From assembly GCA_003166855.1 (NCBI GenBank), contig PMUM01000002.1, positions 19,078-53,511 on the forward strand: DNA of 34,434 nt. Direction: 5' to 3'. Both the position numbers and the translations under genes were made by a program. This DNA comes from Acidobacteriaceae bacterium (GTDB taxonomy: Bacteria > Acidobacteriota > Terriglobia > Terriglobales > Acidobacteriaceae). How positions within the stretch are numbered: the first letter of the stretch is position 1; every line of letters starts with the position of its first letter. Of this stretch, positions 24,180-32,985 are shown piece after piece. The notes under the pieces are model-generated. The model did no database searches and was not told the DNA's origin. It worked only from the letters and a program-made list of their open reading frames with translations.

Positions 24180-25372
24180 TGGCCCGCACCACGACGTTCA
24201 AGCTCACCTTCTGGAAAGTGGTTTTTCTGTTCTTGATGGCCGCCGGCCTCTACGCCACCTTCGTCCGCTTCACCCAAGGTCTCGGCGCCTCGACAAATTT
24301 GAGCGATCAATTTCCCTGGGGCATCTGGATCAGCTTTGACGTGCTCTGCGGCGTCATGCTGGCCGCAGGCGGCTTCACTCTGACCGCCGCCGTCCACATT
24401 CTGAACATCAAGCGCCTGCACTCCATCATCCGGCCGACGATTCTCACCGCATTCCTCGGCTACATCCTGGTGTGTGCGGCCCTGATGTTCGACCTGGGCA
24501 AGCCCTACAACATATGGCATCCGCTGATCATGCGGAATCCGCACTCGGTGATGTTCGAAGTGGCGTATTGCGTGATGCTCTACACCACAGTACTCGCGCT
24601 CGAGTTTTCTCCCATCGTGCTGGAGCGCTTTAACATGCAGAAGCCGTTGAAGGTTGTGCGCGCCATCCTGATTCCGCTGGTGATCTGCGGCGTGATTCTC
24701 TCGACCCTGCATCAATCGTCGCTGGGCACGCTGTATCTCATCGTCCCTGAGAAACTCTATCCGTTGTGGTATACGCCGCTGCTCCCGGTTTTCTTCTTCC
24801 TCTCCGCGATTGCGGTCGGGCTGGCGATGACGATTTTCGAATCGTCGTTGAGTTCGAAGCATTTCGGATTGCAGCTGGAACTGCCCGTATTGCAGGAACT
24901 CGGCCGGGTTCTGGTGGTGGTGCTCGGAGTCTACGCGATCCTGCGCTTCGAAGACTTGGCGAATCGCGGTGCGCTGAAGTTGGCGCTGCATCCGGGATAC
25001 GAGATGTATCTTTTCTGGCTTGAGATTTCACTGGCCATCATCCTTCCCCTGGCATTGCTCGTACAGCCCAGAGTGCGATCCAGCGCCAATGGGCTTTACC
25101 TTGCCGCGGTGCTCGTCGTTCTCGGCTTCATCACCAATCGCATGAATGTGAGCATCACGGGATTCGAAGGATCTACGGGCGTCCGCTACTTCCCCAAGTG
25201 GACTGAATTGGCCGTCACTGGTTCGATCATCGCCGCCGGGTTCGCCCTGTTTGGCATGGCAGTGAAGTACTTGCCAATCTTTCCAAAAGAAGAACTCAGT
25301 CTCGAGCCTGTCACGGAGAGGGAATCCGCGCTGCCCGACGTTTCTGCGGTCATGGAGCATGCAGGAGACTGA
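24179..25372 (+). CDS. HybB/NrfD-family integral membrane quinone-interacting protein
   Basis: I start at the ATG at 24179 (397 residues), which overlaps the HybA-like stop and has GGGAGG upstream; the longer frame is a shadow of the preceding gene. It has about ten membrane helices, beginning TFWKVVFLFLMAAGLYATFVRF, with conserved segments FPWGIWISFDVLCGVMLAAGG (about 44-64), FDLGKPYNIWHPLIMRNPHSVMFEV (about 103-127) and NRMNVSITGFEG (about 322-333). The family (PsrC/NrfD/HybB) passes electrons between the [4Fe-4S] subunit and quinone. The best match in features is HybB. Confidence 0.88.
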   Translation: MARTTTFKLTFWKVVFLFLMAAGLYATFVRFTQGLGASTNLSDQFPWGIWISFDVLCGVMLAAGGFTLTAAVHILNIKRLHSIIRPTILTAFLGYILVCAALMFDLGKPYNIWHPLIMRNPHSVMFEVAYCVMLYTTVLALEFSPIVLERFNMQKPLKVVRAILIPLVICGVILSTLHQSSLGTLYLIVPEKLYPLWYTPLLPVFFFLSAIAVGLAMTIFESSLSSKHFGLQLELPVLQELGRVLVVVLGVYAILRFEDLANRGALKLALHPGYEMYLFWLEISLAIILPLALLVQPRVRSSANGLYLAAVLVVLGFITNRMNVSITGFEGSTGVRYFPKWTELAVTGSIIAAGFALFGMAVKYLPIFPKEELSLEPVTERESALPDVSAVMEHAGD

Positions 25373-27038
25373 ACCCACTCGCGGTCGCTGGTTGCGCCTG
25401 AGTCTCACTCTCAGCGCCAAGCTGAACATACTGTTGCTTGGCGCGATGGTTGTGATCTTCGCGTTGCTGGGCTATCTCAATGTCCGTCTGCACCGCCAGC
25501 ATCTGGAGCAGAACACCCTGCTCAGCGCGGAGCGTGTGGGCGACGTCATCAAGCACAGCACGACCGATTACATGCTGCGCAACGATCGGGACGGTCTGCA
25601 CCACTCGATCAAGACCATGGCGGCCGAGCCCGGTATGGAGAAGATCCGCATCTTCGACCAGGAAGGCAGAATCACCTACACCACCGATTCGGCCGAACAG
25701 AATCACGTCGTCGATAAGACCGCCGAAGCCTGTTATGCGTGCCACGCCCAGTCTCAACCCCTGGCACGACTGAATCGTCCCGACCGCTTCCGCATTTACC
25801 AGAACGCTTCGGGAACCCGGGTCTTGGGCATCATCACTCCGATCGAAAATCAGCCTGCATGCTCCAACGCCGCATGCCATGCGCATCCGGCAGAGCAGAA
25901 GATCCTGGGAGTGCTCGACACCAATCTCTCGCTAGCGAAGGCCGACGTGCAGGTCGCGGAAAGCAGCCGCCGAATGATTGCCTACACCGGCTGCGCCCTG
26001 TTGTTGATCGCGCTTCTGAGCTGGTTCTTTGTGTGGCAGGTCGTTGGCCGCCCGGTAAAGGCGCTCGAACGCGGCACCGAACGCCTGGCTGCGGGCGATC
26101 TGGGGTACCAGATTGCTGAGCAGTCCAACGACGAACTCGGCGAACTCGCCAGCTCGTTCAATGGCATGAGCCGCCAGCTGCAAGCAGAGCACAACGAGAA
26201 CATCGCGTGGACCCATTCCCTCGAAGAGCGCGTGGAGCAAAAGACGCGGGAACTCAAACGCGCCCACGAGCACGCGCTGCATACCGAAAAGATGGCTTCC
26301 ATCGGGAAGATGGCGGCGGTGCTGGCGCATGAGATCAACAATCCACTGTCGGGTATCCTCACGTACGCCAAGCTGCTGCGAAAATGGATTGACCGCGAGG
26401 ATGGCGGTCGAGCGCACCGCCAGGAGATCTGCGACTCTCTCGACCTCATCGCCTCCGAGAGCCGGCGCTGCGGCGACCTGGTGAAGAATCTGCTGACGTT
26501 CTCGCGCACCACGCCCATGAACCTGCAGCCTGCCAATCTCAACCAGGTTGTCGATCGTTCTCTGCGACTCGTGCAACACCAGCTCGATCTCGCCGGAATT
26601 CAGGTGCAGCCACAACTCGATCCCGATCTGCCGCCGGTGTTGTGCGACGCCGCACAGATCGAGCAGGTGATTCTCGCGCTGGTCATGAATGCTCTGGATG
26701 CCCTGCCACAGGGCGGCAATCTATGGATTGTAACGAGTTTCAGCCATGAACCCAACCACGTACAAATCGTGGTGCGGGATGACGGATCCGGCATTCCCTC
26801 TGAAATCCTGCCGCGCATCTTCGAGCCCTTTCTCACGACCAAAGAGACGGGACGCGGAGTCGGACTGGGCCTGGCCATCAGCCGCAGCATTCTTGAGCGT
26901 CACAACGGAAATATCGAAGTGCAATCGGAAGCCGGCCGCGGCACAACTTTTACCGTAACTCTGCCGTGGGATGTGGACCGCGAAAAGGTCGCGCCATCCC
27001 CGGCCAACGAAATTGCCGCTACCGCTAGCGGGAGGTGA
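25359..27038 (+). CDS. Sensor histidine kinase with two c-type heme motifs in the extracytoplasmic domain
   Basis: This 559-residue kinase has a first membrane helix (about 22-42), an extracytoplasmic domain to about 205, a second helix (about 207-229), a HAMP domain (about 229-282) and a coiled coil. The HisKA H-box has His324 in LAHEINNPL, followed by HATPase_c boxes (NALDALPQGG, DDGSGIP, GVGLGLA). The sensor domain carries a standard heme c motif Cys125-x-x-Cys128-His129 (CYACH) and a wider Cys168-x4-Cys173-His174 motif (CSNAACH), a spacing known in some tetraheme cytochromes. Such kinases probably sense redox state or a small ligand through periplasmic heme. Its start overlaps hybB by 14 bases and its stop overlaps the regulator start. 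Confidence 0.9.
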   Translation: MQETEPTRGRWLRLSLTLSAKLNILLLGAMVVIFALLGYLNVRLHRQHLEQNTLLSAERVGDVIKHSTTDYMLRNDRDGLHHSIKTMAAEPGMEKIRIFDQEGRITYTTDSAEQNHVVDKTAEACYACHAQSQPLARLNRPDRFRIYQNASGTRVLGIITPIENQPACSNAACHAHPAEQKILGVLDTNLSLAKADVQVAESSRRMIAYTGCALLLIALLSWFFVWQVVGRPVKALERGTERLAAGDLGYQIAEQSNDELGELASSFNGMSRQLQAEHNENIAWTHSLEERVEQKTRELKRAHEHALHTEKMASIGKMAAVLAHEINNPLSGILTYAKLLRKWIDREDGGRAHRQEICDSLDLIASESRRCGDLVKNLLTFSRTTPMNLQPANLNQVVDRSLRLVQHQLDLAGIQVQPQLDPDLPPVLCDAAQIEQVILALVMNALDALPQGGNLWIVTSFSHEPNHVQIVVRDDGSGIPSEILPRIFEPFLTTKETGRGVGLGLAISRSILERHNGNIEVQSEAGRGTTFTVTLPWDVDREKVAPSPANEIAATASGR

Positions 27039-28405
27039 ACCAGGTGGAGTCACAAGGGAAGCTACTGATCGTCGACGACGAATTGAGCGTTCGCGATTCG
27101 CTGGGAAAATGGTTCCGCGAGGAAGGCTATGAGATCGGCACCGCCGAAAGCGCCAGCGACGCGCTCACCCGCATGGCCGAGAATAAATGGGAGCTTGCTC
27201 TGCTCGACATCAAGATGCGTGGCACCGACGGCATCGAACTGCAGCGCCGCCTCCACGAGATGGATCCCGACCTCATCGTCATCATGATGACTGGATACGC
27301 GTCTGTGGAAACCGCAGTCACAGCCTTGAAGAACGGCGCCTATGACTATGTCAGCAAGCCGCTCGATCCCGACGAGATTGCGCATCTGGTAAAAAAAGCT
27401 CTGGCCCACCGTCGCGCCGAAAAAGAAAACGTCCGCTTGCGCGAGACAGTTGCGGAAATCACACGCCCCGGCGATCTCGTGGGGCAGAGTCCGGCGATGC
27501 GTAGAGTATTTGATGCCATCGAGACTGTCGGCCCAACCGATGCGAATGTCTTAATTACGGGCGAAAGTGGAACGGGAAAAGAGCTGGTTGTGCGCGCCAT
27601 TCATGCGGCCAGCATGCGCCGCTTCCATCCGTTAGTCGTGATTCACTGTGGCGCGCTGACCGAGACCCTGCTCGAAAGCGAACTCTTCGGCCATGAAAAA
27701 GGCGCGTTCACTGGTGCGCAGTACCGTAAGAAAGGGAAATTTGAAATCGCCGAAGGTGGCACCGTATTTCTCGACGAAATCGGCGACATCAGCCTGAAGA
27801 CGCAGACCGACTTGCTGCGCGTGCTGCAGGAGCGCGAGATCACTCGCGTAGGCGGCAATCAGGTCATTAAGGTTGACTTCCGTTGCGTGGCCGCCACCAA
27901 CAAGAACCTCGAAACCATGATTGAAGAGGGCACTTTCCGTCCGGACCTGTTTTACAGGCTCAACGTATTCCGCATCGAACTGCCCCCGCTGCGCGAGCGT
28001 CGGGAAGACATTCCTCCGCTCGTCGAACATTTCGTGCGCAAGTTCGCTCTCGCCATGAACAAGCACGTCACTCGAATCGCTCCCGCGGCTATGGACCAGT
28101 TGCAACAGCAACCCTGGATGGGCAACGTCCGCGAACTGGAGAATGCAGTCGAGCGTGCCATGGTTGTGGCGCAGGAGCCTGAGTTGCGCGAGCAGGATTT
28201 TATTTTCAAGACACAGGCCGCCGCGCCCGCTACAGCCGGCAAGAGCCTCGACGAGATCGAGCGTGCCCACATTCTCCGCGTGCTTGAAGATTGCGGCGGC
28301 AACCAGAGCCGCGCCGCGGAGATCCTCGACATCGACCGGGTTACGCTTCATCACAAGCTCAAGCGCTATGGCTGGACGCGCTCTCCGGTGGAAACTCGCA
28401 ACTGA
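27035..28405 (+). CDS. NtrC-family sigma-54 dependent response regulator
   Basis: This 456-residue regulator starts at a GTG overlapping the kinase stop (GTGA). A receiver domain (about 8-125) has the phosphoacceptor Asp58 (LLDIK), acidic pair in IVDDE and Lys108 in VSKPL. The AAA+ domain has Walker A GESGTGK (176-182), the sigma-54 contact loop GAFTGA (223-228) and Walker [11 protein letters not shown] (241-250). A C-terminal Fis-type helix-turn-helix follows ([27 protein letters not shown] region). It will activate sigma-54 promoters in response to the heme kinase; the predicted promoter at 22816-22832 is the nearest candidate target. Confidence 0.95.
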   Translation: MNQVESQGKLLIVDDELSVRDSLGKWFREEGYEIGTAESASDALTRMAENKWELALLDIKMRGTDGIELQRRLHEMDPDLIVIMMTGYASVETAVTALKNGAYDYVSKPLDPDEIAHLVKKALAHRRAEKENVRLRETVAEITRPGDLVGQSPAMRRVFDAIETVGPTDANVLITGESGTGKELVVRAIHAASMRRFHPLVVIHCGALTETLLESELFGHEKGAFTGAQYRKKGKFEIAEGGTVFLDEIGDISLKTQTDLLRVLQEREITRVGGNQVIKVDFRCVAATNKNLETMIEEGTFRPDLFYRLNVFRIELPPLRERREDIPPLVEHFVRKFALAMNKHVTRIAPAAMDQLQQQPWMGNVRELENAVERAMVVAQEPELREQDFIFKTQAAAPATAGKSLDEIERAHILRVLEDCGGNQSRAAEILDIDRVTLHHKLKRYGWTRSPVETRN

Positions 28406-28426
28406 CACTCGATGAAGCTGGCCTGA

Positions 28427-28978
28427 ATGAACCTGGTGCATCTGCTTCCGGTCGGTAAAGTGGATCTCTCACTGCTGCACGATTTGCGCGCCGCAATTCC
28501 CCGGAGTCTGCAGGTGGCCTGCGAGATTCTCCCCTACGAGCTCGATCCCACTCCCTCGTATCACCCCGAGCGACAGCAATATCATTCTTCCGAAATCCTG
28601 CAGCGCATGCAGACGCTCGTCCGCCCGCAGGACTGGCGGTTTCTGGCGGTTGCCGACCTCGATCTTTACATCCCCATCCTGAAGTACGTTTTTGGAGAAG
28701 CCCAGATGGGCGGCCCTTGCGCCGTGGTTTCCGTGCACCGGCTGCGGCAGGAGTTCTATGGTCTTGCCCCTGATCTTCCGCTGCTGAGCCAGCGTCTCCT
28801 TACGGAATCCGTCCATGAGTTGGGTCATACTCTCGATCTGCGCCACTGCCAGGACTACAGCTGCGTCATGGCCTCGTCGCACTCGGTAGAGTGGATCGAC
28901 CTGCGGGAAACCAGGTTATGCGATTCCTGCCGTTACCAGCTGGAATCGCACCCGTCAATAGCTGAGAAGCGCGCCTAG
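28427..28978 (+). CDS. amzA: Archaemetzincin family zinc metallopeptidase
   Basis: This 183-residue protein has the archaemetzincin zinc motif His130-Glu131-x-x-His134 with His140-Cys141 (HELGHTLDLRHC), then Cys146 and the zinc-finger pair Cys165-x-x-Cys168 (CDSC), as in the pattern HExxHxxGxxHCx4C...CxxC. The usual Gly after the second His is Asp137 here. A Met (Met148) follows Cys146, in place of the Met-turn. No signal peptide is seen, so it is probably cytoplasmic. It follows the response regulator by 21 bases and is likely cotranscribed with the redox/sensor operon; substrate unknown. Confidence 0.88.
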   Translation: MNLVHLLPVGKVDLSLLHDLRAAIPRSLQVACEILPYELDPTPSYHPERQQYHSSEILQRMQTLVRPQDWRFLAVADLDLYIPILKYVFGEAQMGGPCAVVSVHRLRQEFYGLAPDLPLLSQRLLTESVHELGHTLDLRHCQDYSCVMASSHSVEWIDLRETRLCDSCRYQLESHPSIAEKRA

Positions 28979-28992
28979 CACCGGCCGTGTGG

Positions 28993-29012
28993 CGCGGGCA
29001 CTCTTGCCCGCG
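28993..29012. repeat. Short perfect hairpin, dispersed repeat copy
   Basis: CGCGGGCA-CTCT-TGCCCGCG is an eight-base-pair perfect stem with a four-base loop, 15 bases after the archaemetzincin stop. It lacks a T-tract, so it is a poor classical terminator. Its right arm resembles the copy at 20005-20025. Confidence 0.55.
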
Positions 29013-29058
29013 GTTCCGCTATGATCTCTTCGCCGTAATCTTTTTGATTGAGGTGACT

Positions 29059-29835
29059 ATGCAGGGCCAGACAGCTCTGGTAACCGGAGCCAGCCGGGGA
29101 ATCGGAAAAGAAATTGCCCTTGAGCTGGCGCGGAATGGATACCGCGTCGCGGTCAATTACTACAACGATCCGGCGCCTCTGGTCGAGACGACCATCGCTG
29201 AGATTCGCGCCCTTCAAGCTCCAGTGCAAGACGGTGTGCTGCCCATTCAGGCCGACATCCGGTCGAGCACGCAGGTAACGGCGATGTTCGAGCGCGTCAT
29301 CAGCACGTTCGGGCGGCTGGATCTGCTGGTGAACAACGCCGGAGTGCAGACCTGGAAGCCACTCCTTGATGTAACTGAAGAAGAATGGGACAAGGTCGTC
29401 GACACCAACTTGAAAGGTTGCTTCCTGTGCACGCAGCAAGCCGCCCGATACATGAAAGACCACGGCGGCGGCTCGATCGTGAATCTAGGCTCTGGATGCA
29501 ACAAGCTGGCGTTCCCCTCTTTGGTGGCTTACACCGCGAGCAAGGGCGGAATTGAGATGTTCACCAAAGAAGCCGCCGTCGAACTGGGCCAGTACAACAT
29601 ACGCGTGAACTGCCTGGCACCAGGATCGATTGAGTCCGAGCGCACCCGAGCGGAAGACCCGGACTACGCCGGAACGTGGTCCAAGCTGACGCCTTTGGGA
29701 CGGGTGGGAACGGCCGCCGACATCGCTCCAACTGTGGTTTTTCTTGCCAGCAAGGGTGCGTCGTTCATCAGCGGACAGACCATCTGGATCGACGGAGCGC
29801 TGTTCACGAAGGCGCAATGGCCATACAAGAAGTGA
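29059..29835 (+). CDS. Short-chain dehydrogenase/reductase (FabG/glucose dehydrogenase-like)
   Basis: From the ATG at 29059 the product has 258 residues. I reject the upstream ATG at 28987 because its 24 codons cross the hairpin repeat. The NAD(P) motif is TGASRGIG (9-16), NNAG is at 92-95, and the catalytic residues are Ser145, Tyr158 and Lys162 (YTASK). A C-terminal SGQTIWIDGA segment matches classical SDRs. Tyr and Asn after beta-2 (VNYYND) leave the cofactor choice open. It is followed closely by an aldose 1-epimerase, so oxidation or reduction of a sugar is likely. Confidence 0.9.
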   Translation: MQGQTALVTGASRGIGKEIALELARNGYRVAVNYYNDPAPLVETTIAEIRALQAPVQDGVLPIQADIRSSTQVTAMFERVISTFGRLDLLVNNAGVQTWKPLLDVTEEEWDKVVDTNLKGCFLCTQQAARYMKDHGGGSIVNLGSGCNKLAFPSLVAYTASKGGIEMFTKEAAVELGQYNIRVNCLAPGSIESERTRAEDPDYAGTWSKLTPLGRVGTAADIAPTVVFLASKGASFISGQTIWIDGALFTKAQWPYKK

Positions 29836-29891
29836 TGGGCATCGCGACGCGGTCACGGCACGAACCCGGTCCTCGTAGTACACTTTCCGGC

Positions 29892-31040
29892 ATGATGCCA
29901 AAACATTTCACGACCGTATTCGTTACCGTCCTTTTAAGCCTGACGATCGGCGGCCTCGCCCTCGCGCAGGCCAGCAAGCGGCATGAGCAGGCAGTACAGC
30001 AAAAACCTTTTGGCACGCAGGATGGGAGGCCCGTCACCTTGTACACGCTCACCAATGCAAACGGTGTCGAAGTCGACACCATGAATTATGGCGGCATCAT
30101 CCTTTCTATCCGTGTACCCGACCGCAAAGGCCAGTTCGCCGATGTCGTTCTCGGCCACGAGACTCTCGAGGGCTATGTTCCGAATCCGCCATACATTGGC
30201 GCCATTGTCGGACGCTATGCCAATCGCATCGCCAACGGCACGTTCACGCTCGATGGCAAGACCTACACTCTGCCCAAGAACGACGGCCCCAATACTCTGC
30301 ACGGCGGCACCGACAAGACATTCAACAAAGTTGTTTGGGATGGCGAAGCCCTGAAGGGCAAGGCTGGCGTCACCTACACCTATCTCAGCAAAGACGGTGA
30401 CGACGGCTTCCCTGGCAATCTGAAGCTTCGAGTGACCTACACGCTGACCAACAGCAACGAACTGGTCATCGACTACGAAGCCACGACGGACAAGGCCACG
30501 CCCATCAATCTGAGCCAGCACAGTTATTTCAACCTGGCTGGAGAAGGTACCAGCGACATTCTGAATCACGAACTCATGCTCAACGCCGACCGCTTTACGC
30601 CGGTCGATAAGAATCTGATCCCGACAGGCGAACTGCGCCCTGTCAAAGGAACGCCGATGGATTTCACCGCGTCTACGAAGGTGGGCGCCCGCATCGACGA
30701 CAACTATGACCAGCTCGTCCTTGGCCACGGCTACGACCACAACTGGGTCATCAACCGCAAAGGCGACGGCCTGACTCTGGCTGCGCGCATGTACGAACCG
30801 ACCAGCGGACGCGTGCTTGAAGTTTCGACGACGCAGCCTGGGGTCCAGTTCTACACGGGAAATTTTCTTGATGGCACCGTTACCGGAAAGCAAGGCCACG
30901 TCTACAAACGCCGATACGGCTTCTGCCTGGAGACGCAGCACTTCCCGGACTCGCCCAATCATCCCGACTTCCCGAGCACAGTCCTGAAGCCGGGCGAGAC
31001 CTTCAAATCGAAGACGGTGTTTAAATTTTCGACGAAATAG
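29892..31040 (+). CDS. Exported aldose 1-epimerase, second copy
   Basis: The product is 382 residues from the ATG at 29892 (an ATG three bases later is equally possible). A signal peptide spans about 1-26 (ending LALAQA). Family features are GRYANR (107-112), NTLHGG with His136, QHSYFNLA with His210, YDHNW (281-285) and CLETQHFPDSPNHPDFP with Glu347. It is clearly a paralogue of the copy at 1018-2160, sharing long identical segments and the same length, but it sits with an SDR dehydrogenase rather than with arabinose genes. It starts 56 bases after the SDR stop. Confidence 0.92.
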   Translation: MMPKHFTTVFVTVLLSLTIGGLALAQASKRHEQAVQQKPFGTQDGRPVTLYTLTNANGVEVDTMNYGGIILSIRVPDRKGQFADVVLGHETLEGYVPNPPYIGAIVGRYANRIANGTFTLDGKTYTLPKNDGPNTLHGGTDKTFNKVVWDGEALKGKAGVTYTYLSKDGDDGFPGNLKLRVTYTLTNSNELVIDYEATTDKATPINLSQHSYFNLAGEGTSDILNHELMLNADRFTPVDKNLIPTGELRPVKGTPMDFTASTKVGARIDDNYDQLVLGHGYDHNWVINRKGDGLTLAARMYEPTSGRVLEVSTTQPGVQFYTGNFLDGTVTGKQGHVYKRRYGFCLETQHFPDSPNHPDFPSTVLKPGETFKSKTVFKFSTK

Positions 31041-31052
31041 TGTCGGAGTTGC

Positions 31053-32864
31053 TTATTTCGCTGGCGTTGCCTGCGCTACCACGGCCGCCAGCGGAATCTC
31101 CAGCGTCCCAGCCTTGCTCGATGCCTGATCGTAGACGCCAGAACGCAGGTAGACAGCCGCCGAGGGTACGTCGATCTCCAGGCTGAAGGAAACGCCTCTC
31201 GCCTGCGCCACGGCGTAGCGATCTGGCGGCAGCGTCAGTTCGAGCATCCGCACCATCCAGTTCAGCGGCTTGCCGTCGGGGTCGTAACCGAGCAGCGTCA
31301 CTTCGAGATTGCCGTGGCGCACTCCATCGGGAGCGGGATCGAGCGTGAGGTGATCGGCCGCGACGTTGAAGCTCACGCTGTAACGCGTCGCCGGCCCTTT
31401 CATGTTCTCATTGTCGCCCGCGCGCTGTGCCCCCGCCGCTGGCTGCGGGCTCGCGGGCATCACGCGCATCGTATAGACAACCGCGGTCGAGTCCGGCGTG
31501 CCATGGTCCATCAAAGGCCGCAACGGATCGCCCGTAGGCTTCGACTGAGCCGACTGCACAAATGTCTCGTTCGTAGCGTAGTAGCCCCGGCGATAAGAGA
31601 GCTGGTAGCTGCCTCCACTCACCTTCACTTCGATGTGGCGCAACCGACCATCCATGTTTTTGTTCGTCGGTGAATAAGTGATCGTATAGTAGTGCGTTCC
31701 GTGGTTGAGTACATGGGCCAAGGCGTCGTTCAGTCCGTTCGTGTTGTAGAGCGCTTCACCGCCGGTATCCTTTGCCAACTCATCCATCGCAGCGAAGCCG
31801 GCATTGCGTTCCGTGCTTCCCGCTTGCAGATCGTTTACCTGGTACTGCGTCATCTGCTGCTCGGCTTTCACGCCAGCAATCTTGGGCGGCTGCGGGCCGC
31901 TGAAATCGTATTGGCGGTCTACGGCAATGCCTTGCGCACCGATAGGATAGATTGCGACTTGCGCTGCAGTCAGCAGATTCGCCGTCCTCTCCACATCTGC
32001 CTGGTATTGCCGCATCACTTCCGCTCCTCCTAGACTGAAGTCGCCGAAGATACTGAGTGGGAAAGATCCCGAGAACCAGATCACATTCTTGCGTCCTGGG
32101 ATTCCCTGCAGATAGCGGGCAAGCTGCTGCATCGCTTCCAGGGTAATCTGGACGCGCGCGTCCGTCTGAGACGAGGCGGTCTCTTGCTGAAACTGTTTGA
32201 GAGCATCGGCCGACGCCTGAATCTGCGCCGATCCCGTCGATGCCGCCATTTCTTGCATTTGAGCGACCATTCGCGCGTTGGCATCCACTTCTGTGCTCGT
32301 CTGCAGCAGCGGCGACAATTGCGGATTGCCCGCCGACTTCTGTCCGTTCACCGCCGCCATCAGCACCGCGGGATCGCCCGTGAATCCTTGAACGAAGCGC
32401 AGTCGCGCCCCCAGGGTGAAGATCGCGAGCCGGGTACCAGGATGGATTCCCTTGATGTACTTGATCATTTGCGCGTGCACGTAGCTTTGATCCGACATCT
32501 GGGTGTTGAGCGCGTCTAGCAGCAGAATGTTCGCCGCGTCACCGGCTTTGGTCAGTGGAAGGTTGGAGAATGTATTCGGCGGCAGTTTGGCTTGGAGCGC
32601 CGACATGTCGGGCAGCCCCGCATGTTCATCGAAAGACGTTAAGGTCTGAGGTTTGCCATCCTCGAAAATCAGAAACTGTTCCTGAGGCAGCCCGCTGACG
32701 GGCTCGTCCTTACTGTTGGTAACAACTACGTCCACCAGAACCCTACGCACATTGGCACGGAAGGTCGGCTGTTCACTAGAGGAATCAGGATTGGAAGTTT
32801 GAGAATGGGCAGGAAAAACCGAGAGTAGAACGACACCGAGCAGGCAACCGCGGATCGCGAACAT
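31053..32864 (-). CDS. VWFA-related acidobacterial domain protein, exported
   Basis: Starting at the ATG at 32864 gives 603 residues; AGGAGG lies eight bases upstream, and 36 more in-frame codons upstream look non-coding. A signal peptide (1-21, VFPAHS) is followed by a segment typical of the acidobacterial VWFA-related family (VRRVLVDVVVTNSKDEPVSGLPQEQFLIFEDG region, 39-70). The von Willebrand A core begins ILLLDALNT at about 113-121; the usual metal site DxSxS reads D-A-L-N-T here. A Gln/Ala/Ser-rich helical insertion lies at about 200-250. The C-terminal part is beta-rich. Function unknown; the family is expanded in Acidobacteriota. Confidence 0.88.
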   Translation of the reverse strand: MFAIRGCLLGVVLLSVFPAHSQTSNPDSSSEQPTFRANVRRVLVDVVVTNSKDEPVSGLPQEQFLIFEDGKPQTLTSFDEHAGLPDMSALQAKLPPNTFSNLPLTKAGDAANILLLDALNTQMSDQSYVHAQMIKYIKGIHPGTRLAIFTLGARLRFVQGFTGDPAVLMAAVNGQKSAGNPQLSPLLQTSTEVDANARMVAQMQEMAASTGSAQIQASADALKQFQQETASSQTDARVQITLEAMQQLARYLQGIPGRKNVIWFSGSFPLSIFGDFSLGGAEVMRQYQADVERTANLLTAAQVAIYPIGAQGIAVDRQYDFSGPQPPKIAGVKAEQQMTQYQVNDLQAGSTERNAGFAAMDELAKDTGGEALYNTNGLNDALAHVLNHGTHYYTITYSPTNKNMDGRLRHIEVKVSGGSYQLSYRRGYYATNETFVQSAQSKPTGDPLRPLMDHGTPDSTAVVYTMRVMPASPQPAAGAQRAGDNENMKGPATRYSVSFNVAADHLTLDPAPDGVRHGNLEVTLLGYDPDGKPLNWMVRMLELTLPPDRYAVAQARGVSFSLEIDVPSAAVYLRSGVYDQASSKAGTLEIPLAAVVAQATPAK

Positions 32865-32925
32865 TGCGAGCCTCCTCTTAACAGGGAAGGGTACCACGAA
32901 TGCGGGACCTGCTATGTCGAGATGC

Positions 32926-32953
32926 TGTATAGACTTGTATAGAAGTGTGCAAA
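32926..32953 (-). promoter_or_regulatory. Possible promoter of the VWFA gene with a 10-bp direct repeat
   Basis: On the minus strand TTTGCA (32948-32953) and TATACA (32926-32931) are 16 bases apart. The same stretch contains TGTATAGA twice on the plus strand (32926-32933 and 32936-32943), exactly ten bases apart, which may be a regulator site overlapping the promoter. Confidence 0.35.
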
Positions 32954-32985
32954 CGTGCCGTAACAGGACCAATCGTGAGCGTGCA

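Noticed and set aside
24131-24991. Minus-strand 286-codon frame opposite the HybB-like gene
   Set aside because: Gln/Arg/His-rich antisense shadow of a conserved membrane protein; no ribosome binding site or domain.
27632-28441. Minus-strand 269-codon frame opposite the NtrC-type regulator
   Set aside because: Mirror of a conserved AAA+ domain; codon pattern follows the plus-strand gene.
28987-29058. Upstream ATG extending the SDR protein by 24 residues
   Set aside because: The extension is a translation of the hairpin repeat, and the SDR fold begins at residue 1 of the shorter form.
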